Assembly: GCA_022846635.1 (NCBI GenBank)
Contig: AP025685.1
Location: 3,720,001 to 3,784,000 of the forward strand
Source: Salmonella enterica subsp. enterica serovar Choleraesuis
Lineage (GTDB): Bacteria > Pseudomonadota > Gammaproteobacteria > Enterobacterales > Enterobacteriaceae
Direction: 5' to 3'
Length of the DNA: 64,000 nucleotides
In this document: in pieces, positions 47,281-55,524 of the stretch
Layout of the letters: each line of letters opens with the position of its first letter
How positions within the stretch are numbered: the stretch's first letter is position 1
Notes under the pieces: model-generated
Databases searched by the model: none
Seen by the model: the letters and a program-made list of their open reading frames with translations, nothing else
Told to the model about the DNA's origin: nothing
Program-made: the position numbers and the translations under genes

Positions 47281-47302
47281 AACAGGCGCCGAAGCGCCTG
47301 TT
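47281..47302 (-). other. Intercistronic hairpin between transporter and enzyme genes
   Basis: AACAGGCGC-cgaa-GCGCCTGTT between the DUF4310 stop and the amidohydrolase ATG. No T-run on the minus strand beyond the stem. It could act as an mRNA processing or stability element that sets different levels for the two halves of the operon. Confidence 0.6.
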
Positions 47303-47306
47303 GTCG

Positions 47307-47951
47307 TTAACCAATCGCTACCGGGAACAGCGAACCGAAAATCATGGCACCGAGGATGGCACCGCCGGTAATCGGTTTCTGCCACAGGTAGAACGCCAGA
47401 GCGCCGAGCAGTGAGCCGAGGCCGATTGGAATCGACGCAGTCATCGCGCTCAGGATAATCAAAGGCCCCAGGAAACGACCGGAAGCGTTACCTGCGCCCA
47501 TCATCACGTCCGCCCCGTAGGTGGAGTTACTCTGGCCGATGGTGAATTTACGCGCCAGGATGATGATGTAGCCGATAGCCAGGCCAATCACCAGGCCAGT
47601 CACCAGCGAAGCGGCAAAGTTAGCGACCGGGAACACGAAGCCTGCGCCCAGCAGCAGCGCCGGAACGCCGAGGCCAACACCGGTCTGAATAGCACCGCCG
47701 ATATCCAGGATCCCGACCAGAGAACCTTCGATGATACGGGCAAACAGGAAGCTGGCACCGAACGCCGCTACCGCGCCGTAAACACCGGTATCGATACCGG
47801 CACGCAGCATGGAGACGAATGCCACTTCGTTAAATGCGCCGATGCCGTACAGGTAGTACATGTGGGTACCGGCAAACACGCCTGAGGAGAGCAGCCCGAC
47901 AAAAATCGGGAACGACCAGTCGGCGAACCAAAAACCTTTATTCTCTTCCAT
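47307..47951 (-). CDS. DUF4310-family membrane protein
   Basis: 214 residues, hydrophobic, with about six membrane helices and many Gly (GLGVPALLLGAGFVFPVAN, LVIGLAIGYIIILARKFTIG). It is assigned to DUF4310 by recall of the family and of its invariable neighbours DUF4311, DUF4312 and the SFCGS protein. No function is established. With DUF4311 it probably makes the membrane channel of an uptake system; the Gly-rich helices resemble PTS EIIC/EIID proteins only in a general way. AAGGAAC precedes the ATG, and the DUF4311 stop lies 11 bp upstream. Confidence 0.8.
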   Translation of the reverse strand: MEENKGFWFADWSFPIFVGLLSSGVFAGTHMYYLYGIGAFNEVAFVSMLRAGIDTGVYGAVAAFGASFLFARIIEGSLVGILDIGGAIQTGVGLGVPALLLGAGFVFPVANFAASLVTGLVIGLAIGYIIILARKFTIGQSNSTYGADVMMGAGNASGRFLGPLIILSAMTASIPIGLGSLLGALAFYLWQKPITGGAILGAMIFGSLFPVAIG

Positions 47952-47962
47952 TTGTCCGTTCC

Positions 47963-48739
47963 TTATTTACCGCTCAGGGAGTTATGCAGCAGATCCAGCC
48001 AGTTCGGTACGCCCAGGTGGAAGGACTCCAGCATCTTCATATCGAAGCCGCGGAAGAAGCCGCTTAAGACAAACAGCACCACAATTGCTGCCATCATGAT
48101 TTTGGTAACCCGGTTCCAGCCGCCGTCATCGACGCCTTTACCGATAAGGATACCCAGTACCAGGCCCGGTACGGCGTTACCCATGATGAGCTGCGCCAGA
48201 CCGCCAAATACGGTGCCCCACAGGCCAGAGCGTTTACCGGCATCGATAGCCGCCAGCCAGAAAATAACCGGCATGATGATGTTAACCAGCAGGTTAGCCG
48301 CAGGAACCAGAACCTTAACGGCGGTGACCTGAAGCGCTTCCGGTACCGCAGAGGCGGTGGTGTTCAGGAAGGTCACTACTACCATGCCGATAATGGTGCA
48401 CATCAGCGCCATTTTCTTCGGATTGTGCAGGGTTTCAGCGACATTACGGTTTTTGATCATCAGCGCCGCGGCACCCCAGTGTGGGATGATGCGGTGGTCA
48501 ACGTCCTGGGTAAACGCACCGGCAGCAACCGATGACGCCCAGGCGTTAAAGAAGAAGCCGAGGCCGAATGAGAAGTGCGAAGCCGGGTCGCCTTCACAGG
48601 AGTTAAGTTCGCCTAACGTACGAAATGCACCCATTCCCTGAGAGGTGGGCGCATGAAACATACGCGCAGCACCGGCGCCAACGCCAACACCAACCAGGCC
48701 GCCGATGATGAGCGATTTTATTAATATAATTAAGAACAT
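47963..48739 (-). CDS. DUF4311-family membrane protein
   Basis: 258 residues from the ATG at 48739 (a GTG codon precedes it directly). About seven membrane segments. A striking polar signature between helices, GELNSCEGDPASHFSFGLGF, is a plausible substrate or phosphotransfer site because it is the only cluster of conserved-looking polar residues in the protein. Assigned to DUF4311 by context and sequence recall; no function is known. Probable partner of DUF4310. Confidence 0.8.
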   Translation of the reverse strand: MFLIILIKSLIIGGLVGVGVGAGAARMFHAPTSQGMGAFRTLGELNSCEGDPASHFSFGLGFFFNAWASSVAAGAFTQDVDHRIIPHWGAAALMIKNRNVAETLHNPKKMALMCTIIGMVVVTFLNTTASAVPEALQVTAVKVLVPAANLLVNIIMPVIFWLAAIDAGKRSGLWGTVFGGLAQLIMGNAVPGLVLGILIGKGVDDGGWNRVTKIMMAAIVVLFVLSGFFRGFDMKMLESFHLGVPNWLDLLHNSLSGK

Positions 48740-48770
48740 CACTCTGTCCTTCTGTGTGAGTATGCGACGC

Positions 48771-49067
48771 CTAGACGTCGTTAAAAGTTACGTTCTCGAT
48801 ATTGATAGCCGCGATATTTACGGTGACGTCGAGGGTAATCCGGTAGGTGTGGCGCGAGCGTTTAAGGAAGAAGAATAAAAAGGCTTCTTTGCGGGTCGCC
48901 ACCTCTGCCGTAACGACTTTGACGTCCTGCGGCTCGATGCGTAACAAAATATGCTGAGAGGTTTTCAGAACCTCGCCCTGAACATGGCTCAGGGCGTCGG
49001 CAAAGGCTTTAGCTTTAGTATCGCCTTTGCCGGAAACTCTCACCGATTTGGTGAACTGTTCTTTCAT
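48771..49067 (-). CDS. DUF4312-family small protein
   Basis: 98 residues, soluble, no signal peptide or membrane helix. Predicted alpha-beta content: an N-terminal segment MKEQFTKSVRVSGKGDTKAK, then beta-rich repeats (LLRIEPQDVKVVTAEVATRK; TYRITLDVTVNIAAINIENV). ATGA overlap with the SFCGS gene (49064-49067). It contains no Cys and no evident catalytic motif, so it looks like a structural or regulatory subunit of the transporter. Assigned to DUF4312 by context. Confidence 0.78.
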   Translation of the reverse strand: MKEQFTKSVRVSGKGDTKAKAFADALSHVQGEVLKTSQHILLRIEPQDVKVVTAEVATRKEAFLFFFLKRSRHTYRITLDVTVNIAAINIENVTFNDV

Positions 49068-49423
49068 TCGTGTTTTTTCTTCCAGGCTTCGACTAAACGC
49101 TCGCCCAGTTCTTCTTTATCCATAAAGCCGAAGCCGAACACGTTGTAGCCTTCATTGATAGCGGTCACGCCTTCATCCACAGAGCGCATGCCGTATTTTG
49201 CCTTGTAGCCGTACTTAGTCTGAGCGGTGATGGCGCCTGCGCCGCCGCTGCCGCAGAAAGAGATACCGAAGGTGGCGTTTTCCGCCTTCATTACGTCGCC
49301 CAGCTTCATATCAGCCGCAACGCCAGGTACCACAACCGCACGGCCACCGGCCTTCTCAACGCCTGCTGCAACTTTCTGGCCTTTACCCAGGCGATCGCCA
49401 ATCACTACTGTAATCTGTTCCAT
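49064..49423 (-). CDS. Glycine-rich SFCGS-family protein, EIIB-like
   Basis: 119 residues, soluble. Rossmann-like start (ITVVIGDRLGKGQKVAAGVE) and the signature SFCGSGGAGAITAQ with Cys57 followed by a Gly-rich loop. PTS EIIB proteins carry a phospho-Cys in a very similar C-G-x-G loop after a beta strand, although in EIIB it is usually near the N terminus. I infer a phosphocarrier role; the family itself is uncharacterised (it resembles YhfU/DUF2620). AGGAG precedes the ATG. Second gene of the operon. Confidence 0.8.
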   Translation of the reverse strand: MEQITVVIGDRLGKGQKVAAGVEKAGGRAVVVPGVAADMKLGDVMKAENATFGISFCGSGGAGAITAQTKYGYKAKYGMRSVDEGVTAINEGYNVFGFGFMDKEELGERLVEAWKKKHE

Positions 49424-49437
49424 GCTTTTCTCCTGAA

Positions 49438-49776
49438 TTAACCGTTTTCTTTAGCAACTTCAAAATGAACCGACAGCAACCACGCTTCTTCATCCGGCAG
49501 GTTGCCGAATTCGGCAACTACGGCCCGGGCGAGCTGCATCGAGTCCTCGGAAATTTCTTCAAACAACTCGGCCTCAACTTCCGGCAGCGGTTCACCCGTC
49601 ACGCTGCGGTGCGCCATAGCCTTGACGTGAGAAGTCAGCATCTGCTGCTGCACGTCGTTGGGGATAATGTGATGTTGAGCCAGCAGCGCATAGACTCGCG
49701 GCAGCATCTGGGCGGCAAGCGCATCCGTGCTGGCGCTGTTGACGGCTTCATTGTCCATAACCATTGCGTTGTTCAC
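49438..49776 (-). CDS. Stand-alone PRD domain protein
   Basis: 112 residues, consisting only of a PTS-regulation domain: helices with LTSHVKAMAHRSVTGEPLPE (candidate phospho-His) and LLSVHFEVAKENG. Start is a GTG at 49776 with AAGG upstream; ATGs at 49764 and 49758 are alternatives. No DNA- or RNA-binding domain is present. It may be a phosphorylatable modulator or phosphate acceptor for the transporter or for the large PRD regulator at 41985. First gene of the operon. Confidence 0.78.
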   Translation of the reverse strand: MNNAMVMDNEAVNSASTDALAAQMLPRVYALLAQHHIIPNDVQQQMLTSHVKAMAHRSVTGEPLPEVEAELFEEISEDSMQLARAVVAEFGNLPDEEAWLLSVHFEVAKENG

Positions 49777-50060
49777 ATGACATACCTTGTTATTGGGGAT
49801 GTCTTTAAACTACTGGCAGCAAGAGAAGGTTTGTAGCGAGTTCATTTCCACTTCGAAGCGGAAATCGGGGACCACTTAGTGATCTATCACACAAAAAACC
49901 GCGTTTTTACGATAAATCGCTACATTACCGAGAGTTGCATCACAAATGTACCGGGTGAAATTCTGTATTTCAGGCGTTAATCAGGCACCAAATATGAGAT
50001 CTGGCGCACTTTTATATGCCATCATCGCCAAATCTTATCGCTGGAAGTGCAGGAGGCACC
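49777..50060. promoter_or_regulatory. Divergent promoter region, PRD operon/mdcR
   Basis: 284 bases. A 12-bp dyad GTGATCTATCAC (49879-49890) lies upstream of the PRD operon. Its half-sites are too close for a CRP site. It is a possible operator for the operon. No gene seen. Confidence 0.45.
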
Positions 50061-50999
50061 ATGCAGCTCAATAATGAGATTACCTTTCGCAAGCTGGCCA
50101 TCTTCGTGGCTTTTATGGAACGGGGAAACATTGGCCGCACCGCCGAAGCACTGGGCATGAGCAGCGTCAGCGTGCACCGGGCATTGCATACCTTAGAAGA
50201 GAGCATCTGCTGCCCGCTATTCGTTCATCAGGGGCGCAATCTTATCCCCCAGCCTGCGGCCCATACCCTGGCCGAACACGCCCGCGAGCTGCTGAAAATG
50301 ATGGAGAATGGGCTGGAGGAGACCCGCAAGGTCGCCGGACTGGGAGGCGGGCGGCTGCGCATCGGCACGCTTTACTCCCTGACGCTGGAGACCGTGCCGC
50401 GCCTGGTGATGGGCATGAAATTACGTCGCCCGGAACTGGAGCTGGATTTGACCATGGGTTCAAATCTGGCGTTATTGACGATGCTTGAGCAGAACAAATT
50501 GGATGCCCTGCTTATCTCTGCTTCCGGCAGTGAAATAGACACGGCAAAGCTTGAGATGTTGCCCCTGTTTGATGATCGCATTTGCCTCGCCGCACCGGTC
50601 AGCGCCGGGCTGGATACCAGTCAGCCCGCCGATTTACGCCAATTCCGCCACCAGCGGTTTGTCTCGCTGGCCGAAGGGTTTGCCACTTATGCCGGTTTTA
50701 AAGAGGCATTTGATATCGCCGGGTTTGAGCCGCAAATTGCCATGCGGGTGAATGATATCTTCTCCATGCTAAGCCTGGTGCAGGCTGGCGTCGGTATGAC
50801 GCTGATGCCGGAGCGTATGAAGAAAGTGTATGAACACGATGTGCAACTGCTGCCGCTGGCCGAGCCTTATCAGATGCGTCAGCGCATAGTGCTGGTCTTT
50901 CCGCGTAACCGCGAGCGTGACCCCAACCTGCTGGCACTGGCCGCCGAAGGGCGGATGTATGCGCGTAATCAGCAGGCGGGAGCCAAAATCAGCGGCTGA
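50061..50999 (+). CDS. mdcR: LysR-type malonate regulator MdcR
   Basis: 312 residues from the ATG at 50061, preceded by a perfect AGGAGG. The N-terminal HTH (GNIGRTAEALGMSSVSVHRA) and LysR effector domain are present. It is placed at the 3' end of the mdc operon and transcribed toward it, as in Klebsiella pneumoniae, where MdcR activates mdc genes on malonate. It overlaps mdcH by 11 bp tail to tail. Its likely binding site is the dyad before mdcA, 7 kb away. Confidence 0.9.
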   Translation: MQLNNEITFRKLAIFVAFMERGNIGRTAEALGMSSVSVHRALHTLEESICCPLFVHQGRNLIPQPAAHTLAEHARELLKMMENGLEETRKVAGLGGGRLRIGTLYSLTLETVPRLVMGMKLRRPELELDLTMGSNLALLTMLEQNKLDALLISASGSEIDTAKLEMLPLFDDRICLAAPVSAGLDTSQPADLRQFRHQRFVSLAEGFATYAGFKEAFDIAGFEPQIAMRVNDIFSMLSLVQAGVGMTLMPERMKKVYEHDVQLLPLAEPYQMRQRIVLVFPRNRERDPNLLALAAEGRMYARNQQAGAKISG

Positions 51000-51894
51000 G
51001 TCTGGCCGCCACGTGGCAAATAACCTCCACGCCGCTGCGCTCCAGCGACAGGGCATCGGCGGCGCGAAACGCCTGGCGCGCCAGGCAAGTCAACACACCG
51101 CCCGGCGGCATTTCTACGGCTAGCCCCACACCGCGCTCTTCAGCAGCTACCATTGCCTCCTGCCAGCGCACGGTACGCGCCATATTATTTGCCAGGCACT
51201 CTGCAATCCGCTCTGGCTGCCAGATAACGCGGGCGCTGCTGCCGCTAAGCCAGGCGATGGCCGGACGGCGTAGCGTGATGGATTGAAATTCTTTCGCCAG
51301 TTCGCTGGCCGGTTTATCCAGCAGCGGACAGTGAGACGGCACGCTCACAGCCAGTCGCTTAACCCGGCTTGCCCCCAGTGCCTTCGCCCGCTCGCCCGTT
51401 TCCGCCATCGCGGTATCGGATCCGGCAATAACTATTTGATACTCGGCATTAAGGTTGGCAACCCAGACATCGCTCCCCGCCATGGCAGACTCCACCTGGC
51501 GTCGGCTCAGTCCCATAATTGCAGTTAGCCCATACCCCGAAGGCCAGGCCTGCTCCATCAGTTCACCGCGCCGTGCCACCAGCCGCAGCGCGTCGGCAAA
51601 ATCCAGCGCTCCTGCCACTACCGCCGCCGGATACTCGCCGATAGACAGGCCGCAAACCATATCTGGTCGTACGCCGCTTAGACGCAGCCGTTCAGCCCAA
51701 GCCACCCCAGCTATCAGCAGACATAGTTGTACCGCCCGGGTATGTTCCAGCGCCTGCGGAGTATCGAGCCGTGCCATCTCGCCTTCACCCAGCACCGCAT
51801 CAACCCTGGCGCGCCATAAATCGTACTGGGGCAGGGTCTTCAGCATTCCCGGATGTTGAGTGCCCTGTCCGGGAAAGGTAAAGAGTATTTTCAT
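50989..51894 (-). CDS. mdcH: Malonyl-CoA:ACP transacylase MdcH
   Basis: 301-residue acyltransferase that loads malonyl onto the carrier protein MdcC, starting up the decarboxylase cycle. Features: TFPGQGTQHPGM at the N terminus, the nucleophile elbow GLSIGEY and a His motif (VSVPSHCPLL). It resembles FabD but is specialised by context. Last gene of mdcABCDEFGH, start overlapping mdcG by 4 bp. Confidence 0.93.
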   Translation of the reverse strand: MKILFTFPGQGTQHPGMLKTLPQYDLWRARVDAVLGEGEMARLDTPQALEHTRAVQLCLLIAGVAWAERLRLSGVRPDMVCGLSIGEYPAAVVAGALDFADALRLVARRGELMEQAWPSGYGLTAIMGLSRRQVESAMAGSDVWVANLNAEYQIVIAGSDTAMAETGERAKALGASRVKRLAVSVPSHCPLLDKPASELAKEFQSITLRRPAIAWLSGSSARVIWQPERIAECLANNMARTVRWQEAMVAAEERGVGLAVEMPPGGVLTCLARQAFRAADALSLERSGVEVICHVAARLSR

Positions 51895-52514
51895 TTATCG
51901 CCTCCCTGAGATAACCAGGGGCTGTGGGTCAGGTTCGGTCCGCCGTTTGTTTTCAACAAAACCGCCCCGCCGCGCAGCCATTCGTTAAGAGCAAAAGCCC
52001 CCTGCGGCGTTTCCACCTGGGTATCCGCCCGGCACGGCAGCTGGCTGATACAGTCCTGCCATTCCGCCAGCCGCTCGCGGCTTAATGCCTGCGGCGCGCG
52101 GATAGTCAGGTCAAGATCGCTGTCGGCGTGGAGCACTTCCCGGCCAGTCGCCAGCGCAAAGCCGGTGCTGCCGGTTATTCCCCAGCCCCACGGCCAGGCT
52201 CGGCTCGCCAGTATCCGAGCCGCGCGCAGCGGAGCCAGTTGTGAAAAAGGCAGCGATTGATCCTGCGCCTGCGCCACCAGTTGCTCCGGCGTTACCCGAC
52301 GTACGATAGCGGCAGGATCTATCCAGCCCGCCGCCCGTTGATCCCGCCGCTCGCCCCGCACCCCAACCGCAATCCTTCCGCTGCCGTCATTATCGCGGCG
52401 AACCACTAACGGCAGCGAGGGATCCCAACAGGCCTCCAGCCACGGCAGATCGGCACAATCCAGATCCTGCCGGTGAGTTACCCATAACAGATCGTGAGGG
52501 CGCGGGAAGATCAT
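51891..52514 (-). CDS. mdcG: Phosphoribosyl-dephospho-CoA transferase MdcG
   Basis: 207 residues. Attaches the 2'-(5''-triphosphoribosyl)-3'-dephospho-CoA prosthetic group to Ser25 of MdcC. Nucleotidyltransferase motif GSTGFALATGREVLHADSDL with paired Asp (DSDLDL) for metal binding. Stop overlaps mdcH start; lies 3 bp after mdcF. Confidence 0.93.
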   Translation of the reverse strand: MIFPRPHDLLWVTHRQDLDCADLPWLEACWDPSLPLVVRRDNDGSGRIAVGVRGERRDQRAAGWIDPAAIVRRVTPEQLVAQAQDQSLPFSQLAPLRAARILASRAWPWGWGITGSTGFALATGREVLHADSDLDLTIRAPQALSRERLAEWQDCISQLPCRADTQVETPQGAFALNEWLRGGAVLLKTNGGPNLTHSPWLSQGGDK

Positions 52515-52517
52515 GGT

Positions 52518-53471
52518 TTAAACTCCGTGGGTTAATGTAATAAATAGCGGCAGCGATAAGATGCTCAGCAGCGAGCTGAGCAGCAGCACCGCCTCGGCAT
52601 CCGGAGACTGCACCCCGAACCGGTTACCAAACACCACGCCGAAGAAGCCAGCCGCCAGGGCTATCATCAAAATCGCGGTGATCGCCATATCGCCATGCAG
52701 CCCCAGCGCCAGCGCGATCCCCCAGGCAATAAACGGCTGGATCAACAGCTTGGCGATAGTCGAGGTGATAACCATCGAATTGATCTGTAACCGGCGCGCC
52801 GACAGAATAACCCCGGTCAGGAACAGCGCCGCAGCGGTAGCCGACAGGCCCAGCGGTTTGATCGAAGCCAGCAGCATCTCCGGCATCTTAATACCCAGCG
52901 CCGAGAGCACTACGCCCAGCAGCGGCCCCCAGACTATGGGCTTTTTCACCGAGCGCCACATCAGTATCGGCAGCATCGCCAGCGACTGACTACCGCCAGC
53001 GGCACGCGCTTTCTCGCGCTCGAGGATCAGCAGACAGAACGGCGTCATCAGCACCGATCCGCAGGCAATCGACACCGCCACCGAGAGTGAGGTGGAAGGG
53101 CCTTCACCCAGCACGCTGCCGAGAATTGGCAGGCCCAGTGCGGCATAGTTGGGCAGCGCTACGGTCAGCGTCAGCACCGCCGCATCCTGCGGAGATTTGT
53201 GGAATACCTTCACCGCCAGAAAGTAGATAGCGGCGTAGGTTATCCACATCGCCAGCGTTAACACCACAATCAGCGGCACCTGGGCGACAATGCCACTCCA
53301 TGCGGTTTGGACGGTAGCGCTGAACAGCGCCGCCGGTAGGGCAAAATCCATCACGAAGATATTGAGCAGAGCCACATTCTGGTTATCAACCATTTTGGCT
53401 TTCCCGGCCCAATAGCCGAGCAACATGATGACAAATATCGGGGCAAGAGCGTGGATAATCACGTAAGTCAT
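52518..53471 (-). CDS. mdcF: AEC-family transporter MdcF
   Basis: 317 residues from the ATG at 53471, preceded by AGGTGATG. About ten membrane helices of the auxin-efflux-carrier/MdcF family. It is the probable malonate permease in the Klebsiella type of mdc operon; other bacteria use MdcLM or MatC instead. A hairpin lies between it and mdcE. Confidence 0.9.
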   Translation of the reverse strand: MTYVIIHALAPIFVIMLLGYWAGKAKMVDNQNVALLNIFVMDFALPAALFSATVQTAWSGIVAQVPLIVVLTLAMWITYAAIYFLAVKVFHKSPQDAAVLTLTVALPNYAALGLPILGSVLGEGPSTSLSVAVSIACGSVLMTPFCLLILEREKARAAGGSQSLAMLPILMWRSVKKPIVWGPLLGVVLSALGIKMPEMLLASIKPLGLSATAAALFLTGVILSARRLQINSMVITSTIAKLLIQPFIAWGIALALGLHGDMAITAILMIALAAGFFGVVFGNRFGVQSPDAEAVLLLSSLLSILSLPLFITLTHGV

Positions 53472-53534
53472 AACATCACCTGTTTTCAAGTTGTCCGTCA
53501 CTAGCTGCGATGTTTTTCAGGCAAAGTCCGGCCC

Positions 53535-53554
53535 CGGGCAGCGGATGCTGCCCG
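53535..53554 (-). other. Intercistronic hairpin between mdcE and mdcF
   Basis: CGGGCAGC-ggat-GCTGCCCG in the 121-bp gap that separates the enzyme genes from mdcF, next to a smaller CCTGCC/GGCAGG dyad (around 53562-53574). Possible mRNA processing or attenuation point. Confidence 0.6.
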
Positions 53555-53592
53555 TAAATAGCCTGCCTGGCAGGTTTTTATTTAGTTATTGG

Positions 53593-54393
53593 TTACCAGC
53601 TTGCTTTCATCAGCTCGCGCACCCTTTGCGAGCTGTTACGGTTTTCGGCCCCCAGCCGGTTATTAAGGGAAGGATCGCGACGGGCATCGGCCACCTGTGC
53701 GCCAAGCGTTGCGGTCACCCGTAGCACGGCGTCGGCATCCGGCGCGTCTGGATTGGCGATATCCATCAGCTCGCTGAGCAGGCCCAGGGTCTGATAGCTG
53801 GCGACGTCATAGGCCATTGGCGGGATGGTGGCCGCCAGTTTTTCCAGCGCCTCGACGCTGCGCAGAGTAATGCGCGCCGCGGCCGCTTTACCCATCGCGT
53901 GAACCAGCACGCCAGGGTCATTGAAGGCTATCAGTCGGTTAGCCTGATAGCCGTGGGCCAGAAACGCCCCGGACATTGCTTTACCCACGATAAGACCAAT
54001 AACCGGATGCCCGGCCAGCCGCGAGCTGGCATATGCGGCGGCGGCTCCCGCCAGGGCCTGATGAATACCAAATGCCTCTTCGCGGCGGCCATAGGCCTGG
54101 CTCGGGACGTCAATGATGGCGACAATCGGGCGCTTATGGCTGTTTCCGGCATCTGCGGTAACGGTTTCATTAACCACTTTGGCCAGCGTCCAGCCCTCCA
54201 GCAGCCCCACTTCACCGTGTACGGCGCGTGGGAAGTGGTTGTTTGCATCCGGCACCACGGCGATAAAGCGCGCCGTTTCACCGTTTAACGGCGCATCGGC
54301 CACCTGTACCGACGCGCACAGCCCGCCCATACGCGGCGCATTGCCGGTGAGTTTCTCAAGCCAAATCTCACCGCGGCTTTGTGAACCAGTCAT
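53593..54393 (-). CDS. mdcE: Malonate decarboxylase gamma subunit MdcE
   Basis: 266-residue crotonase-fold subunit that with MdcD decarboxylates malonyl-S-ACP to acetyl-S-ACP. Carboxyltransferase features: oxyanion-type loops around VIGLIVGKAMSGAFLAHGYQ and DVPSQAYGRREE. The C-terminal part is helical. Start and mdcD stop overlap (TAATG). Cytoplasmic, biotin-independent type because no mad genes are present. Confidence 0.94.
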   Translation of the reverse strand: MTGSQSRGEIWLEKLTGNAPRMGGLCASVQVADAPLNGETARFIAVVPDANNHFPRAVHGEVGLLEGWTLAKVVNETVTADAGNSHKRPIVAIIDVPSQAYGRREEAFGIHQALAGAAAAYASSRLAGHPVIGLIVGKAMSGAFLAHGYQANRLIAFNDPGVLVHAMGKAAAARITLRSVEALEKLAATIPPMAYDVASYQTLGLLSELMDIANPDAPDADAVLRVTATLGAQVADARRDPSLNNRLGAENRNSSQRVRELMKASW

Positions 54394-55223
54394 TATTTCA
54401 CCTCCCCAAAAAGCCCTTTGATCTGGGCACTATCGGCCTGCTGCGCGGTATCGACCCGGCTCAGTTTGTCGAGATAGCGTTGATAGTCATCGGTACGTAG
54501 CTGCGCCGGTTTACCTGCGCTGAGCGCCTGATTCAGCGCCTGCTGTACCGCGTGAACGCCGTCCGGCACCAGCGCATCGACAAAGCCGCTGTGATAACGC
54601 ACTTCGCCGCCGGTCATGCTCCAGATAAATGGCCGGTCGCGAGAGTCATACTCGGCAATGCCCGCCTCCTGCTCAATGACCTGCGGGCCGTTCAGCCCCA
54701 GCCGCGCTTCGCGAGTAACAATAAGATGGCTACATAGCGCGGCCGCTATCGACATCCCGCCAAAGCAGCCCACGGTTCCGGCAATAATCCCGACGACCGG
54801 CACGTAGCGACGCAGGTCGACTATTGCGGCATGAATATCGGCAATGGCCGCCAGCCCCAGGTTCGCCTCTTGCAAGCGCACGCCGCCGGTCTCAAGGCAC
54901 AGCACTGCCTGAGTCGCAACGCCGTTACGGTTATCTAACGCCGCCAGTTCTAGAGCCGCCGCCATTTTTGCACCGGAAACTTCCCCCATGCTGCCGCCCT
55001 GGAATACCCCTTCGATAGCGATAACCACCGCCGGTTTACCGCCGATAGTGCCTTTAGCCACTACCATGCCGTCATCCGATTGCGGTACCACACCCTGCGG
55101 AGCCAGCCACGGCGACATCACGCCTTCAAACGGACCGAGCAGTTCGCGGAAGCTGCCGTCATCCAGCAGCGCTTTTGCGCGATCCCGGGCGCGCAGTTCG
55201 ATAAAACTTGAATCGTCACGCAT
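54393..55223 (-). CDS. mdcD: Malonate decarboxylase beta subunit MdcD
   Basis: 276 residues from the ATG at 55223 (MRDDSSFIELRARDRAKALL), overlapping the mdcC end by 8 bp; the frame runs upstream inside mdcC without support. Crotonase/carboxyltransferase fold: GVFQGGSMGEVSGAKMAAAL, GTVGCFGGMSIAAALC, RLGLNGPQVIEQEAG. Works with MdcE on malonyl-S-ACP. Confidence 0.94.
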   Translation of the reverse strand: MRDDSSFIELRARDRAKALLDDGSFRELLGPFEGVMSPWLAPQGVVPQSDDGMVVAKGTIGGKPAVVIAIEGVFQGGSMGEVSGAKMAAALELAALDNRNGVATQAVLCLETGGVRLQEANLGLAAIADIHAAIVDLRRYVPVVGIIAGTVGCFGGMSIAAALCSHLIVTREARLGLNGPQVIEQEAGIAEYDSRDRPFIWSMTGGEVRYHSGFVDALVPDGVHAVQQALNQALSAGKPAQLRTDDYQRYLDKLSRVDTAQQADSAQIKGLFGEVK

Positions 55224-55515
55224 GGCTGACCTCCTCAAACACCTGTTCAATACGGATCCGCGCAACGCCCGGCGTGGCGCCGAAGTCGTGGATTTGCATG
55301 GTTCCGGCCGGTAGTGCGGTAAACAGGGCAATCCGTTCAAACAGGGTTTGCCAGCGGCGCTGACTGTTGTCCACCGAGGTAATAATCTCAACGGTGAGCG
55401 CCTCACCGCCGGTCGCGGTGAATAACACTTCCATATCCCCGGAACCGACTACGCCTGCCAGCGAATGACCGCTAAGCATTCGGGTCGCCGGGAAAGACAA
55501 TTGAATCTTTTCCAT
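55216..55515 (-). CDS. mdcC: Malonate decarboxylase acyl carrier protein MdcC
   Basis: 99-residue delta subunit. The serine that carries the triphosphoribosyl-dephospho-CoA arm is Ser25 in VVGSGDMEVLF, matching the citrate lyase acyl-carrier family. Cycles between acetyl and malonyl thioesters on MdcA, MdcDE and MdcH. Lies between mdcB and mdcD with short gaps. Confidence 0.95.
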   Translation of the reverse strand: MEKIQLSFPATRMLSGHSLAGVVGSGDMEVLFTATGGEALTVEIITSVDNSQRRWQTLFERIALFTALPAGTMQIHDFGATPGVARIRIEQVFEEVSHA

Positions 55516-55524
55516 AACTTCCTC

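Noticed and set aside
49879..49890. CRP site upstream of the PRD operon
   Set aside because: The dyad GTGATCTATCAC has half-sites too close together for CRP (needs TGTGA-N6-TCACA).
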